From contig JAUCBJ010006937.1 of NCBI GenBank assembly GCA_032718475.1, forward strand, positions 1 to 64,000: DNA of 64,000 nucleotides, written 5' to 3'. Below are positions 22,640 to 34,100 of this stretch, piece after piece (the first letter of the stretch is position 1; every line of letters starts with the position of its first letter). A program made the position numbers and the translations under genes. The notes under the pieces are model-generated. The model saw only the letters and a program-made list of their open reading frames with translations, had not been told where the DNA came from and ran no database searches. The stretch is from Nemertoderma westbladi (taxonomy: Eukaryota > Xenacoelomorpha > Nemertodermatida > Nemertodermatidae).

Positions 22640-22783
22640 CCCAAAACACAATAGGACTATGGGATGTTTCATGATAAATCGTTTTATACACGGTGCATGA
22701 AACTTGATCTTAGTCCTAGAACAATTATAAATAAAATGACATAAACCATAGGACTGTGGGATGTTTCATGATAAACTGTTCTA
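22640..22783. repeat. ATGTTTCATGATAAA direct repeats, left of the TA insertion
   Basis: A unit of about 100 bp with GGGATGTTTCATGATAA, then TATACACGGTGCATGAAAC and CTTAGTCCTAGAAC occurs at about 22,660-22,720. It starts again at 22,757, is cut by the TA-flanked element, and resumes at 25,045. A third, weaker copy lies at about 25,105-25,145. Because the repeat tells what the uninterrupted sequence looks like, it proves the insertion point at TA. Confidence 0.75.
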
Positions 22784-25044
22784 CAGTCCCGCTCTCAAAA
22801 AGCATTCCTTTGATCAAACATTGATCAAACTTTGATCAAACATTGATCAAAGTTTGATCAAAATGTGTCCTTAGAATATCATTGAAAGTAGCATTGACAT
22901 TGAAATGACATTGATGGCATATTGAAATGACCTTGAAATCGACGCACCGAAATTCCAGACTTTCTGTCTCATATTGAAATGACATTGAAATTATTTCAAG
23001 GTAACAGTTTACATCTCTCAACTGCGGCAAGCCTTTGAACTCAGATTCCCGCCGAGAACTGGCTTTTGTTAATGGCCAAGTCGCTATGTGATTGACAGGG
23101 CAGTGGATGGAGCTTGCTTGACTTTATGGATGGACCGCGATTGGATTTACATGGCAGTGTTGTGGTAGTGTCCCAGACTGAGTCTTGTTCTTGTAGGGCA
23201 GGGCCTATTATTACACTAACAACTATAGTTCAGAAAAACATCCTTTGGAATATTTTTAAATTATTGTTATATTAGAAATTAGTTTCAATGTTCCTTAAAT
23301 CAGAATCAAGGCCAAAGACCTCCATTGACATAGCAGCGCGATGGCTGCCGTTGCATTGCATTTGCTTATACAGTAATTGTGTAAATTCGACAAGCTTCCT
23401 TCCTGCCCCTGTCTCTAAGTATACTAATAAATGTAAATAAAGAAATAAATAAATCCGAGCGCTAGCGCCAGCGCACCCCCTAAAATACCTTCTAAAAATG
23501 TACGTAATTTAATTTTAATACTCTGATAAGGTAATTATATTGAAAATCTCATTTGTTTTAAAGTAAACTATGTTATGTACATCATTAGTTACGTATTTTT
23601 TAATTTAGATTAACGTATTGTAATTATAATTTTTTTAATATTAAAAATCAAATTGGGTTAGTAATACTTATTAAATTATGCTCATTCATTTTTAATTAAT
23701 GGAGGGTTTTAACCATCCGGCCGACAAACCACACTTTTGCTCACAGGTCGTTGTAAGACAAGGACAAGGCATCAATATAACCCCAGTGATCCCATCCCCT
23801 CTCTTGTTGTGGACTATGACTATATCATTGTACAAGCTGCGGACCTGCACACAAACCACACTTCATGTGGTGCCCCCCCCCCCCCCCCCCCCCCATTTTA
23901 ATGTATTGTAGCCATTAGTATTAGTATTGTTTAGTACACATTACTACCTGCATAGTTCCTTTGCGACTAGGCCAGCTCAGTGCCAGGAGGCCAATCTCTT
24001 TGGTTGGCGGCCTCCTGTGTGTGGGTTAGTTGGCTGTCTAATTTCTTGGGAAGACTTTATAGTAAATTTCGAAATTTCGGGGAATTCCATAAACCCATAT
24101 TCCACAGCAAATAATTGGTTTTACATGCTGGGGCGGCATAAGCTAAGAGCCATTACACATGTTATGCCTTTACTTTGTTAGTGGTCTGTCGCTGTCGGCA
24201 CCCCAAGCTAATAATATACAGCAAATAGCACTGAGACCGCTGACTCCTTTACTCCCTATGACATAATTTGTTGTGACTCTAATCAATTATTTTTCCTTAC
24301 AAGAAAGCAACGTATTTCCCACTTGTGGCCAGCCAGAAGGCCACAATGTCAACTGATATAATAATACCAAGGGATATTCTTATATTACCCCCCCCCCCCC
24401 CCCCCCCTTTAGAAAAATGCTTTTGTTTCAGAAAATTTGGAATGTGGATCTTTAATATATATATATATATTATTTTTTTCTCATTTCAACTGGAAAGACT
24501 TCAGTATGCTTTCACATGGCCTCCCCCTCGCACGCTACGCTAGTTGCCGCCCCCCCCCATTATAATGTATTGTAGCCATCCACCCAACACATTGCGTAAC
24601 TCAGAATTAAACTCCACACAGCCCATACCCGCCCTTGCTTTCATTACCACCACACCGCCAAGTGGAGATTCAATTGCGGCTGTTATTTTCTGATAATCGC
24701 TGTAAATTATTATAACCTAGGCGGTCCGGTTTAAATAACGGCTATAGCGTACAAACCTATGGTATGATATGGATGTGGTGTCCTGTGTGCTCTGCAGACA
24801 TCCTACAGAGCACATGGAGCATTACACACACAGAGAGCAGAGAGAGAGAGAGAGAGAGTTAGGGCTGCTTGATTGACACACAGCTCAGTGGGAATCTAGA
24901 CTTTGAAGTGCAGCGCCTTTGGTAGAACTCAATGGCAGGATTTATAAGCCTGATACATTTCAATATTTGATCAAACTTTGATCAATGTTTGATCAAAGTT
25001 TGATCAATGTTTGATCAAAGGAATGCTTTTTGAGAGCGGGACTG
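22784..25044. mobile_element. Tc1/mariner-type non-autonomous element, TA duplication
   Basis: Perfect inverted ends of about 79 bp (22,784-22,862; 24,966-25,044) begin CAGTCCCGCTCTC and include five TTTGATCAAA/ATTGATCAAA palindromic units. TA flanks both sides (22,782-22,783; 25,045-25,046). CAGT starts and TA duplication are typical of the Tc1/mariner superfamily. The 2.1-kb interior holds two long C runs (23,873-23,894; 24,390-24,408), an AG microsatellite near 24,840, a direct repeat ending AATGTATTGTAGCCAT (about 23,897 and 24,562), and ATTGAAATGACATTGA-type repeats near 22,880-22,995. No transposase frame is seen. Confidence 0.88.
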
Positions 25045-25046
25045 TA

Positions 25047-26500
25047 TACACAGTGCATGAAACTTGATCTCAGTTCTAGAACATTCTAGAATATACAAAT
25101 GGGAGGTTCATGATAAGCCATTATACACATGATGCATGAAACCTGAACCCAGCATTAATAACATGTTGCGATAAGTCATTATTAAACACGACGTGCAGCC
25201 AACCAAAACCCTTTAACTGTATGATGACGGTGATAATACAATTGAATGTGGAATCCATATCCTTTATTTCGGTTAAACCAAACTCTGGGTAAATTCTGGA
25301 GATGGCCCGTCACTTCTTGTATAACTCGAGTACAAATAAATCGATAAGATAACAATATAAGTCATTATTGAACATGGCGCATGACAATAACAAACCTTGG
25401 TCTTACCGTATTATGACGGCCCAATCACACTTGAATACCGAGTCTTAATTATTACTCCCGCTTCTTGCCAATTCTTGTCAATTGCCAGAGTACAGTAAGA
25501 GATGTCAATTAGTTGGCTTGAAATTTCAAGAACCAGCATAGCTCGATAATGATTAATACAATATCACATCCATATAAATCCGTTCAAGTCACTGTAATAA
25601 TGAGCATTACGGGAACGGTCGCAGTCCATTTTGTGGCTCTCTCCCAAGGGATGAGTAAACTTAGTTTAAGTCACCAGATCGCGTAAACCTTTATTATGTT
25701 ATTTATTAATAGCTTAATACCATCAACCCTTAATTATGACATTAATATCACGATAGTACAAACACCAATACTATACAGACAAACACTACATTCAAAAAAA
25801 TAAATTTAATAATAACCAACAAAGACGTAATAATATCACAGTAAACCCAGATCTGTGTGACTGAATAATACCCTATTCTACCGCTATATTTACCGAATAT
25901 TGACCTTCAATAAATTAATAACTAATTTAGAACATTGAAACACTGGTGCGTCACCCGTGCTACCCTTTTTATTAAAGTTCTAGAGTTTATCGTATTTGCT
26001 AAATTTAATACCTTTAAATTTATTTAGTGAGTATCCATGGAAACTAATATCAACATTCAGGAAATAGTAGATTTGTGATAAACATTCGTACGTGTTGTGA
26101 TATTGTGTGTGTTAGTTTGCATGACAGTATGCATAGCAACTATTCTACATGTCTTTACTGTAGCGAACCGAAACCCTATTGCTGACTAACTGCAATTGCA
26201 CTGCGATATTAGTTACCCCGACGAATAGCACTTGGATAAGACTGGCCTCGAGCTTTTCCTGCACGTTAGCCGTTGCATCATCCACCCATTCATCGATACC
26301 TGTTGGATAGGGAATTGGCGTAGCGGCGCAAACGTGGCCAGGGGCAGCTTGGGTCCGTGTCGGGCTGGGGATAGAGGGCGGCTTGCCATTGCCGACCCAT
26401 GCCATCTCTGATAACCATAACAATAATCGACTCTTTGGTTTGCCTTTGTTGGATTAATAATATATTTGCTTCTTATAATAATAATAATGGATACTTCTAA
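25047..26500. other. Non-coding spacer between pol and ORF2 of element A
   Basis: This AT-rich spacer carries weak repeats of ATAAGTCATTATTRAACA near 25,160 and 25,355. A minus-strand open frame at 26,145-26,423 has no recognisable domain or homologue in element B, and I do not call it. The corresponding gap in element B is 658 bp, so A has gained sequence here besides the TA element. Confidence 0.4.
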
Positions 26501-26502
26501 GG

Positions 26503-28349
26503 ATGATTAAATGGATAATGTCAATACACAGCACATTTTCAGAGGAATATCGTCGAGGTATGCGAGAGATGATGGAGGATTTGTTAATACCCGGAGTACC
26601 GCAACAGTACACGGAACCTCTAATGTCCCTGGTAGAGGTATCCGAGCGACTGCATTACCGCGCCTTTATGGACAGGTATAGTAATATAGATGGATCTTAT
26701 AAACTGTTTGTCATAGCTGGGCATCCGAGCGATCTTATATACTCAGAAGATGTTCATGAGCGACAAGACATGGAAATGTGGCGTTAACATGTACAGAGAC
26801 AATGAGAGGATACTGCGCGAATGGACAGGGAAGATGCCATCCGAGACACCATGTCGACGGACGACGCAGAAACCAGCTTTAATACGGCTAAATTCGAGGA
26901 CTTAGTTACGTTTCTTCGTGAAACTTATTTAAATATAGCGGCGGCCTAAACTCAACAAACTAATTATCCCAAAAGTATTCACCCTGACCCGATAGCGGAA
27001 CTTAAATGTTTATATCATACAATACATGTATTTGACCGCAAGTAGACCTTTACCCGTGTTACTGGACTGTTTCGACACTATGGAAGAATATTGTAAAACC
27101 GTTGCTCGATCCCTGCATGTGAGTCGGCAGGACTTTAAATTATGGTATTACTGCAACGATTGTCCGCATCCCAACCAGCAGGTAAACCATAGCGACCACG
27201 CGCGATTGGGTCGACCGGTCAACCACCCCCATGAACGCTGTCCTAAACATAGCTACACGCATTTCACATATGGAGGGTATGAGCGTGATCTATTTGGTAT
27301 TGATGAACAAGCTTTAAAGAAATTACGCAGAATGGAGCGTTTGCCCGTCGACATCCTGCATTTCTCAGTGCGACCTCCAGGTCCCAAAGTTCAACCGTCA
27401 CCAGTTCTTCCCCAGGATTTCTGCCCCTTAGATGAGGACTATTCCGAATACTTGGACATGGTTCTACCGGAACAATTGATTCCCCGAGAGGAACCAGTGA
27501 TAGCTCCCCTGGTCCCACCCGGACTAGGAAGAGGATTTAGGATGCCTAGAGCCGTAACGCCAGGTGAACAATTGACACCAGGTGTAGTTATACCCCCTTG
27601 CGATGAAACCACCCAGTTAATAATGTTGTCCTGTCTAGATGGCATTCATGCGCGTTTATCCACGACTCCATCTGGTACCTTATTAACAGAGCTCGCTTTG
27701 TTGGAAGCTATGGACAATGTCGCGTTCCAACCAGAAATCAACACGTTAAGAACCCGTATCGCTGAAGGAGACTTATAATCCTTCTTGGATGTTCTCTCGA
27801 ATCTCCAAAGCTCGAAGCTAAGGAGAAAGAAGGGCGTGAAGAAGAAGCGATAGCATTGGAGGATGCCGATATTACCACCTACCGCCAACCTTACGATCAG
27901 TCCTTGATGGAAGGCTTCCAGCATAAATCACCACGGATGATTTTCCTATTGTCCATGATATACCATATCTCTTCGTCAACACTCAAGTTATCCTTCCTTG
28001 GGCACAATCTCGTGGCTTCTTCAGAGTTATGTATCGGCGCAACGCTAACGATACATATAACCGAGTTGATCATACTTCCTCCAGCCATATCGCGTTCCAG
28101 GAGTACGGTTGGAACTTCAAGGAGACCGACCGCGAGACATATTCTCAAGTTTATGATGACGCAGGATGGTGACGGAGGATGCCGATATTACCACCTACCG
28201 CCAACCTTACGTTCAGTCCTTGATGGAAGGCTTCCAGCATAAATGCTATGTCCACCCTTCCATGCAGCACAAGGTTTTCGGCGCCAAACAGCCGTGTATC
28301 TTCGGTGAACCCGCGGAAACCAGCTGCGCCATCGCTGACGTTCCCATAT
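26503..28349 (+). pseudogene. Element A ORF2, N-terminal part (split by element B)
   Basis: This is the relic of the second BEL gene. Patterns shared with B's ORF2 appear in order across frame changes: LYHTIHVF (B: LYHTMQYL), then a P.P....FD.M segment, then FKLWYYCNDC followed after about 30 residues by RCPKH and YGGY (B: YKLYYQCGSC, RCSNH, EGGY). This preserves the CxxC...CxxH zinc motif. Stops at about 26,787 and 27,776 and several indels break it. A copy of a later part of the gene (27,933-28,163) and a 70-bp duplication are embedded near its end. Element B inserted at 28,349 and the gene resumes in the same frame at 46,967. Confidence 0.75.
27858..28243 (+). repeat. 70-bp duplication bracketing a misplaced ORF2 segment
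   Basis: 27,858-27,927 and 28,174-28,243 are the same 70 bp with one visible mismatch. Between them, 27,933-28,163 is a near-identical copy of 47,829-48,058, which belongs further downstream in ORF2. The left copy has one more base than the right, so the right copy carries a one-base deletion in its CCTTGGCGCAATC region. Confidence 0.9.
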
Positions 28350-30272
28350 TAAATTGGAGAGATACGCCTATTCCTACTATCGGAAGAGACGGTAACAATA
28401 CCTGCAATATCCTACTGTAAAGTTTGTAAATCAAATCATAAATCCGACCTTCTCACCAAAACAGTAAACCCTAAGTAAGCGAATATATTGCAGTATCGAT
28501 CTCTTTTAACCGGTGAGGCAGAAAACAGTCTACGAGCAGACAAACTTCGATAAAACAAATCCCGCGCAGCGAATCCTAAAATCAGGCTGACTCACTGACG
28601 GACTAAGGGGCTCGTATACTTTGCCGCGGTGTGATTTATATGGTTGGGCAAAGGGACGCTAGCTAGGTATAGAGCAGATTTGGAGATGTCTAACTAGCGG
28701 GCAAAGTGCAGTAAGGACGAAAGTTAATTTTATATATTTCGAGGTGTAAATAATTTCTAACGCGCGTGTGTTAATTCTGAACGGTCAAAGCAGTTTTGCT
28801 CCTTCACATATATAATTACTGGGTACGGTGTGCATTTACGAATATTCTAATTTTATAACTTGTAGGTCCAATACTCACGAATGATAAGGTTCCTTCCCCT
28901 CTTGCGTATTTCCAGGACTCAAATTCAGGCATAAGGTTAATACTACGCCCAGAATTCGGCAATTTTAGGTACCAGGTCCCTGATACTAAGAAGAGATGTG
29001 TTAGTTTACTACTGTAGGCGTACGGGTACTAATAGCTATCCTGGCTCCTATCTAGAATTTTAGTCACCCAGGTAGTCCAGGTAACTTCCTATTAGGGCGT
29101 TGGCGGGGACACGGTAGATGTTAGTATATCCCTGATAGCCTCAATTTATTTGCGCCTAGCGTAAACTGCCCTACCGCCTGAACGGTACAATCCCAATTCA
29201 GGTGAGAACACAGCAACCCCCCTAGCCTACAAGTTCTGATGTAACGGACACCGTTGTACGGCAAATAGTCGCACACACACCTGTACTTAGCAAGAGTTAA
29301 GCGTACAGTTTGCTGCACCCTAACCAATGTGTATGCCTTGTACCGGTGTGCCTACGTCCTATCTGCGTACTAGTATCTGCTCTCTCTCCCTCTCCCCCCG
29401 TAGGAATATGAAGGTCTACTGCGGTTTTTTCCTGAATCAAGACAGTACAGTCCCTATGATGTAATTTTGGGCTCACAGCGTGTCACTACGTCTACCTTTG
29501 ATCTTTTGGTCTTACACTTAGGTAGCAAGGATCGAACGCTGTCTAACCTTTCAGGCGATGGGCGAATAACACTAGATGGTATTGCGGGTTGTCTCTCGTC
29601 TACATTCCCGTGATGTTCCCGTTCATTGCTGCGGCCCGATCTCTAGCCGGCCATCCTGTCCCTGAGTTTGTTCACCGTAGTGAAACCATAGTAAAACAGA
29701 TAGAAAAGGGCTGAGATGTGACTAGTATTTCTGACTTTTATTACAAAAGATATAATAACTATTATACAATAAACAATGTAATCTGAAATAAGACAGAAAG
29801 TGAATGATGGAAATTGAAGATTGATTGAGAGTGAATAATGAACGAAATCGCACCTTTATATACTAAATTTGTGCTGCAATCAATCGAGAAAATTCTCGAT
29901 TGTTCTATGGGTTCTAACAAGGTTTTAAAGATAGCTTATTGGTCCAGCTAATATATAACTTGCACGACATTGGTTACAATCAAATAACTACAGCCTTATT
30001 GGTACAGACAAATGCAATTAATTTGTAGCGGTTAATTTAAATGAGTTGAAATTCTGCACAAAAAATAATTCGCACTTACTAGGATTCGAACTCGATACCT
30101 ACTACACTTATAATTTCCAACGCTCTACCAACTGAGCTACTGAACCACTTGACCGATAGATACATAATAGATAGAACCAATACTAATGAGAACTCAAAGC
30201 AATCTTTACAAAGTTAATTCGAATAAAATAAAATTTTGAAAATCCACGGCATTTAGGGAATATAATTCTATA
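28350..30272 (-). repeat. 3' LTR of element B
   Basis: In minus-strand sense it opens TATAGAATT. It has a tRNA-like sequence (30,074-30,146), CCAAT words (about 29,935-30,000) and a TATATAAAG box at about 29,854-29,862, so transcription should start near 29,825. An AATAAA near 29,730 could end the transcript about 100 bases later. The remaining 1.3 kb would be an unusually long U5. A purine-rich GGAGCGG precedes it as the likely polypurine tract, comparable to AGGGAACGG before the 3' LTR of element A. Confidence 0.92.
30074..30146 (-). other. tRNA-like A/B-box sequence in the 3' LTR of B
   Basis: On the minus strand TAGCTCAGTTGGTAGAGC is a perfect A-box/D-arm and GAGTTCGAATCC a good B box, 31 bases apart. 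The anticodon and acceptor stems do not pair, so it is not a working tRNA. It could bind TFIIIC or be a captured tRNA remnant. Confidence 0.65.
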
Positions 30273-31133
30273 CCGCTCCATGAAAACAGGATATTATCGT
30301 GCATAAAATATACGGTTTTCACCAATAATCAATCAAACTATAGAATACTTAGGGCGTACTTACATATTTACAATTAAGTTTCAAACAATACTTCCTTTCT
30401 ACGTAATGATTCGATACAAAATAATTACAAATTCAAACTTTACGTATTTAAGGCTTTACTAAGTAAGTACAATATAAATCTAAATTAAATTCACCAATAT
30501 AAATCTATTGCATCTCAAATATTGCATAAATTCAAACAATTACAAATACAAATAAATGAAAACAATAAGAAAGGCTCGCAAGTCTTCCATCTACTATTGC
30601 ATCTCAAATATTGCATAAATTCAAGTAATTACAAATACTTTCGTACCTAAATGTAGATTGCATAAGTTTGGAATAATTACAAATATGAGTCTTTCTGAGC
30701 ACAAAATTTTCTGTCTATAAAACTTTCTCTTTTACACTGTAAATACAAATACTGCTTATAAAATATAGTATTCGGAACAATACAAATTGCATAAGTTTGG
30801 AATAATATAAATTGCATAAGTTCGAAATAATCACGTAAATATAAATTCTTACTAAATATAAGTTTTACTAAATATAAGTCTTTACTTAAATATAAATATA
30901 AACTGCATAAGTTTAGAATAATATAAACCTTTGCATCTCAAATATGAAACATAAATCTTTCAAATATAAGTTCCTTCTAAATATAAACTTTCTAAATTTC
31001 ATAAATTCGGAACAATACAAATTGCATAAGTTTGGAATAAGCAAAAACTTTCTAAATATAAAACATATAATTCAAATAAATCACAAATCATAAGAAAGGC
31101 TCACGAGTCTTCCGTCCACCCTTGCCCTCCCTT
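30273..31133 (-). other. 3' untranslated region of element B
   Basis: It is very AT-rich and made of degenerate repeats built on TTGCATAAGTTTGGAATAAT and on AAATATAAGTTTT. A CTATTGCATCTCAAATATTG block occurs twice (about 30,504 and 30,592). It carries two copies of the dispersed 18-nt motif (30,571-30,588 and 31,096-31,113). No gene. Confidence 0.8.
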
Positions 31134-34100
31134 TTATCGCTTAGTTGATCGAGCCCTGCCGCGTCCTCGAAAACTGCGCACAGGTGACTTTGCTCGCGAT
31201 ATGGGACTAATGGGGCGAGTCACTGGTTTACTTGGGACGTTGAGAGACGGTGCAACTATTTCCTCGCAAATTCGTCTATTTGGCATCCCAAAACCTCGAC
31301 CAATTCCTCGTGACCGATCAGTTGTCGCTACAGTTGGTAGAACGTCTGGGAACGCGCGAGGAGTGGACGACGCAGACCCAAGAGTAGCTTGCGCCCCCTG
31401 TTGATCAGCTGGTGTATGTCCCGATCCTCCTACCGGTTCTCTTGGAAGTGATACCGTATCCCGAGTAACTCGAATAGTCGGCTCAACTCCCTTGCGTTCT
31501 TCTACATTAATAATTTTCTTCAATTGTTGGCCCACCTTCTGGACCCGTATGATCCTACCCTGCCCGTCCTCCCGAGGGTGACGTGCAGACGGCGCAACCG
31601 GAGTGGCTGATATATTCGTCGCCTCTAGGACCTCTTCTTCCTCGAATACGCTCGCTCGTATACGTTTGTGGTAAAACGCGGCTCGGTACGCCCATGCGAC
31701 GGTTAACCAAGCTCCTTTATTCCGCTTTTCGGTTCGGAAACGATCAAATTCACCATACGTGATACGATTTACGACTTTCTGAAAATTCCACGTGTTCTTG
31801 TTATCCGGGTGAATCTGTAACAGATACTCGCGCACCACTCGGAATCCGCTGTCGTGGGGCAAAATATCAACAACCTCGATAAGTTCGTCATATTGGGGCA
31901 TAGCGGAGATATATCCTTCCGACATCATCGTTTGAGGATTTACCGCCCAAAATCCGAGATGCGCTCTCATCGGAAACCGTCTTCTTTGTGCTGATACATG
32001 TTCATCGGCTAAATCTTCCCACTCGTCAAATAACTTCCTCACGAGTTTTACAGATTCGTGTTCATAAGGTATATCTCTCAGTTGGCATTCAGATGCTCGA
32101 TGTCCCTTTATATTGCAGTAAGTACATTGAGCCATAAATCTCCAGCAAGTATAAAAGGTATGAGACCCTTGATCCCCACACCATCCACAGATTAGCTGAG
32201 TCGTAGTAATGTGCTTTCCACTGCACTTTGTCATATGATGTCCAGCGACGCCACATTTACTACACATCGTATTAGCAGGGTACCACACTCGTTCGTATAT
32301 AAGATCTCCAATCGGTCGAGCGCTTCCTCCCATACTATAATCGTAATCATCTGGGTCTATGGGTTGGTAGGTTTCTGAAGGTTGTATACAAACTATAGCA
32401 TCTGTTGCTTCAAGTTGTCGAATCTCCGTCTGAGATTTCTTCGGGAGGTTCCTTTCTATCTCAAGAAGTTCCTCTAAAGGATCATCGGCGATCGTAGTAG
32501 TTACGTTGAAATCATCACCAAGGTGACCGATAGGCGCGCGCGTCTGCCGTGATTCATCCGTAATTTCCACAATACGTTCTCCTTCATAGGGTAACAATGT
32601 AAACATAGATGGTCTTTCGATAAGAGATCCCGCACAGCGAAGATACACGTCTCGAAATATGCTAAATCCTGCTCGAGTAAAGGCATTACACTGAGCGTCG
32701 GAGTTGTAGAAGGGTTCAAGGAATCGTCTAAACACGTCGGTACGAATTCTCCCTTCCATGTAGAACGTATGATCTTCTCCGAGACAAAGTGGATGTCTTT
32801 TGAGAGTCCGAGACACAATGTCGGCGATTAGGCAAACATTCACTGACGACTCTATCGCTAAATAATATTGTAAGACTGCTCTTGGAGGTGACGTAATAGC
32901 CCAATACACGCATCCTCTCCATTTAAGCTGTGATTCAAACTCACTCATATCTGGAGTATCACCTTCTCCATAAGTTTCAATATACTTGTTTCTCTTACCT
33001 TCCTTATAATCCCAATTGAATAACAGGTAGGAAATGTATCCAGTGCCAGTCTTCTGAGTATTATACTCACGAAAATATCCCTGTTCTATAGACCACAGAA
33101 TAAGAGGTCGAGTGTCGACGTATGGTGTCGGTAGTCGGTCATCGCTGTCCGTCATGCCGGCGAAATCGCTAATTAAATCCTCCCTTACTCCTGATCCAAC
33201 CTTTACAACAGTTTTATCTAAAATCATGTTTCTTACCATCTTCGGTAACATTCTAGCGTCAATATTACAAGCTTGGTCCATCTTCTTTACTATATCGGTG
33301 ATAAGATGGTGTCGCTTTGTATTCGCTGGAGGTATCGGCATTCGTTTGTCGCTCCTCTGTCTACTGAAAACGTGCAGGACTCCGTCCGCCGCTCTAATCT
33401 GTATAGTCTTAGAAGTCAAACTCTGCTGATGACTGCCGCCCTCGTTATCGTAAAACATATAACCGTTTTCCTGAAACGATCTAAACGTCCTAGTCCATTC
33501 ATCCAACAATTCTTCCGAAGGTTGCCAAATCTTCTCTATATCCTTATCCTCATCGAAACGAATAACCTTACCTCGCCAATCTGCGGCAATATCTGTATCC
33601 GACTCGAAGGTTCCGATTCCGATCCATAAACGAATCGTCTTGGTTAGATATCCTTTCAGATTACTCGGAGCTATGTCGGCACCAGCTCTATCCAGTTCCT
33701 TAAAATCTTGGATATGAGGTGGAACGTTGTTCACGACCTTTTGAGTAATATGTCTACGCAAATCATATATCTTACTCATATCGCTGAAAACAACTGCAGG
33801 AAGAAACTCCAAGTTTGAAATGATTTCTGGATGATCCACGATGGGTATTTCGTACGTCGTATCCTGTCGGACTGGTATACTAATAGGGAAATTGAGTGTC
33901 GTACTCAATGGTTTCGTAGCTGAAGTACTATACGGTTGCATTTCTCTTGGCCTCTCCGGGGATGCAATCTGTAGTCTCTGAATAACGTTTTGAGCAAAGT
34001 TTATGCTCTCGAAAACTTCCGGTGTCATCTCCTTAGCTGAAGTTTGATCGTGTGACGTCCAATGGCAAGGTAGGCTCGCGAGTCTTCCACCCCATTCTTC

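Noticed and set aside
22800-23000. CRISPR-like array from TGATCA repeats
   Set aside because: The repeats are palindromic parts of an inverted terminus with a matching copy at the other end; there are no spacers, and the genome is animal.
26145-26423. A minus-strand frame of 92 codons upstream of ORF2 of element A
   Set aside because: No domain, no homologue in element B, and no start or promoter context.
30074-30146. Functional tRNA gene
   Set aside because: A and B boxes are present, but the anticodon and acceptor stems do not pair and no plausible anticodon loop results.
28350-30272. Small open frames in the LTRs of element B, for example at 29,121-29,327 and its copy at 45,810-46,016
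   Set aside because: They lie in a regulatory repeat, have no domain, and appear twice only because the LTR is duplicated.
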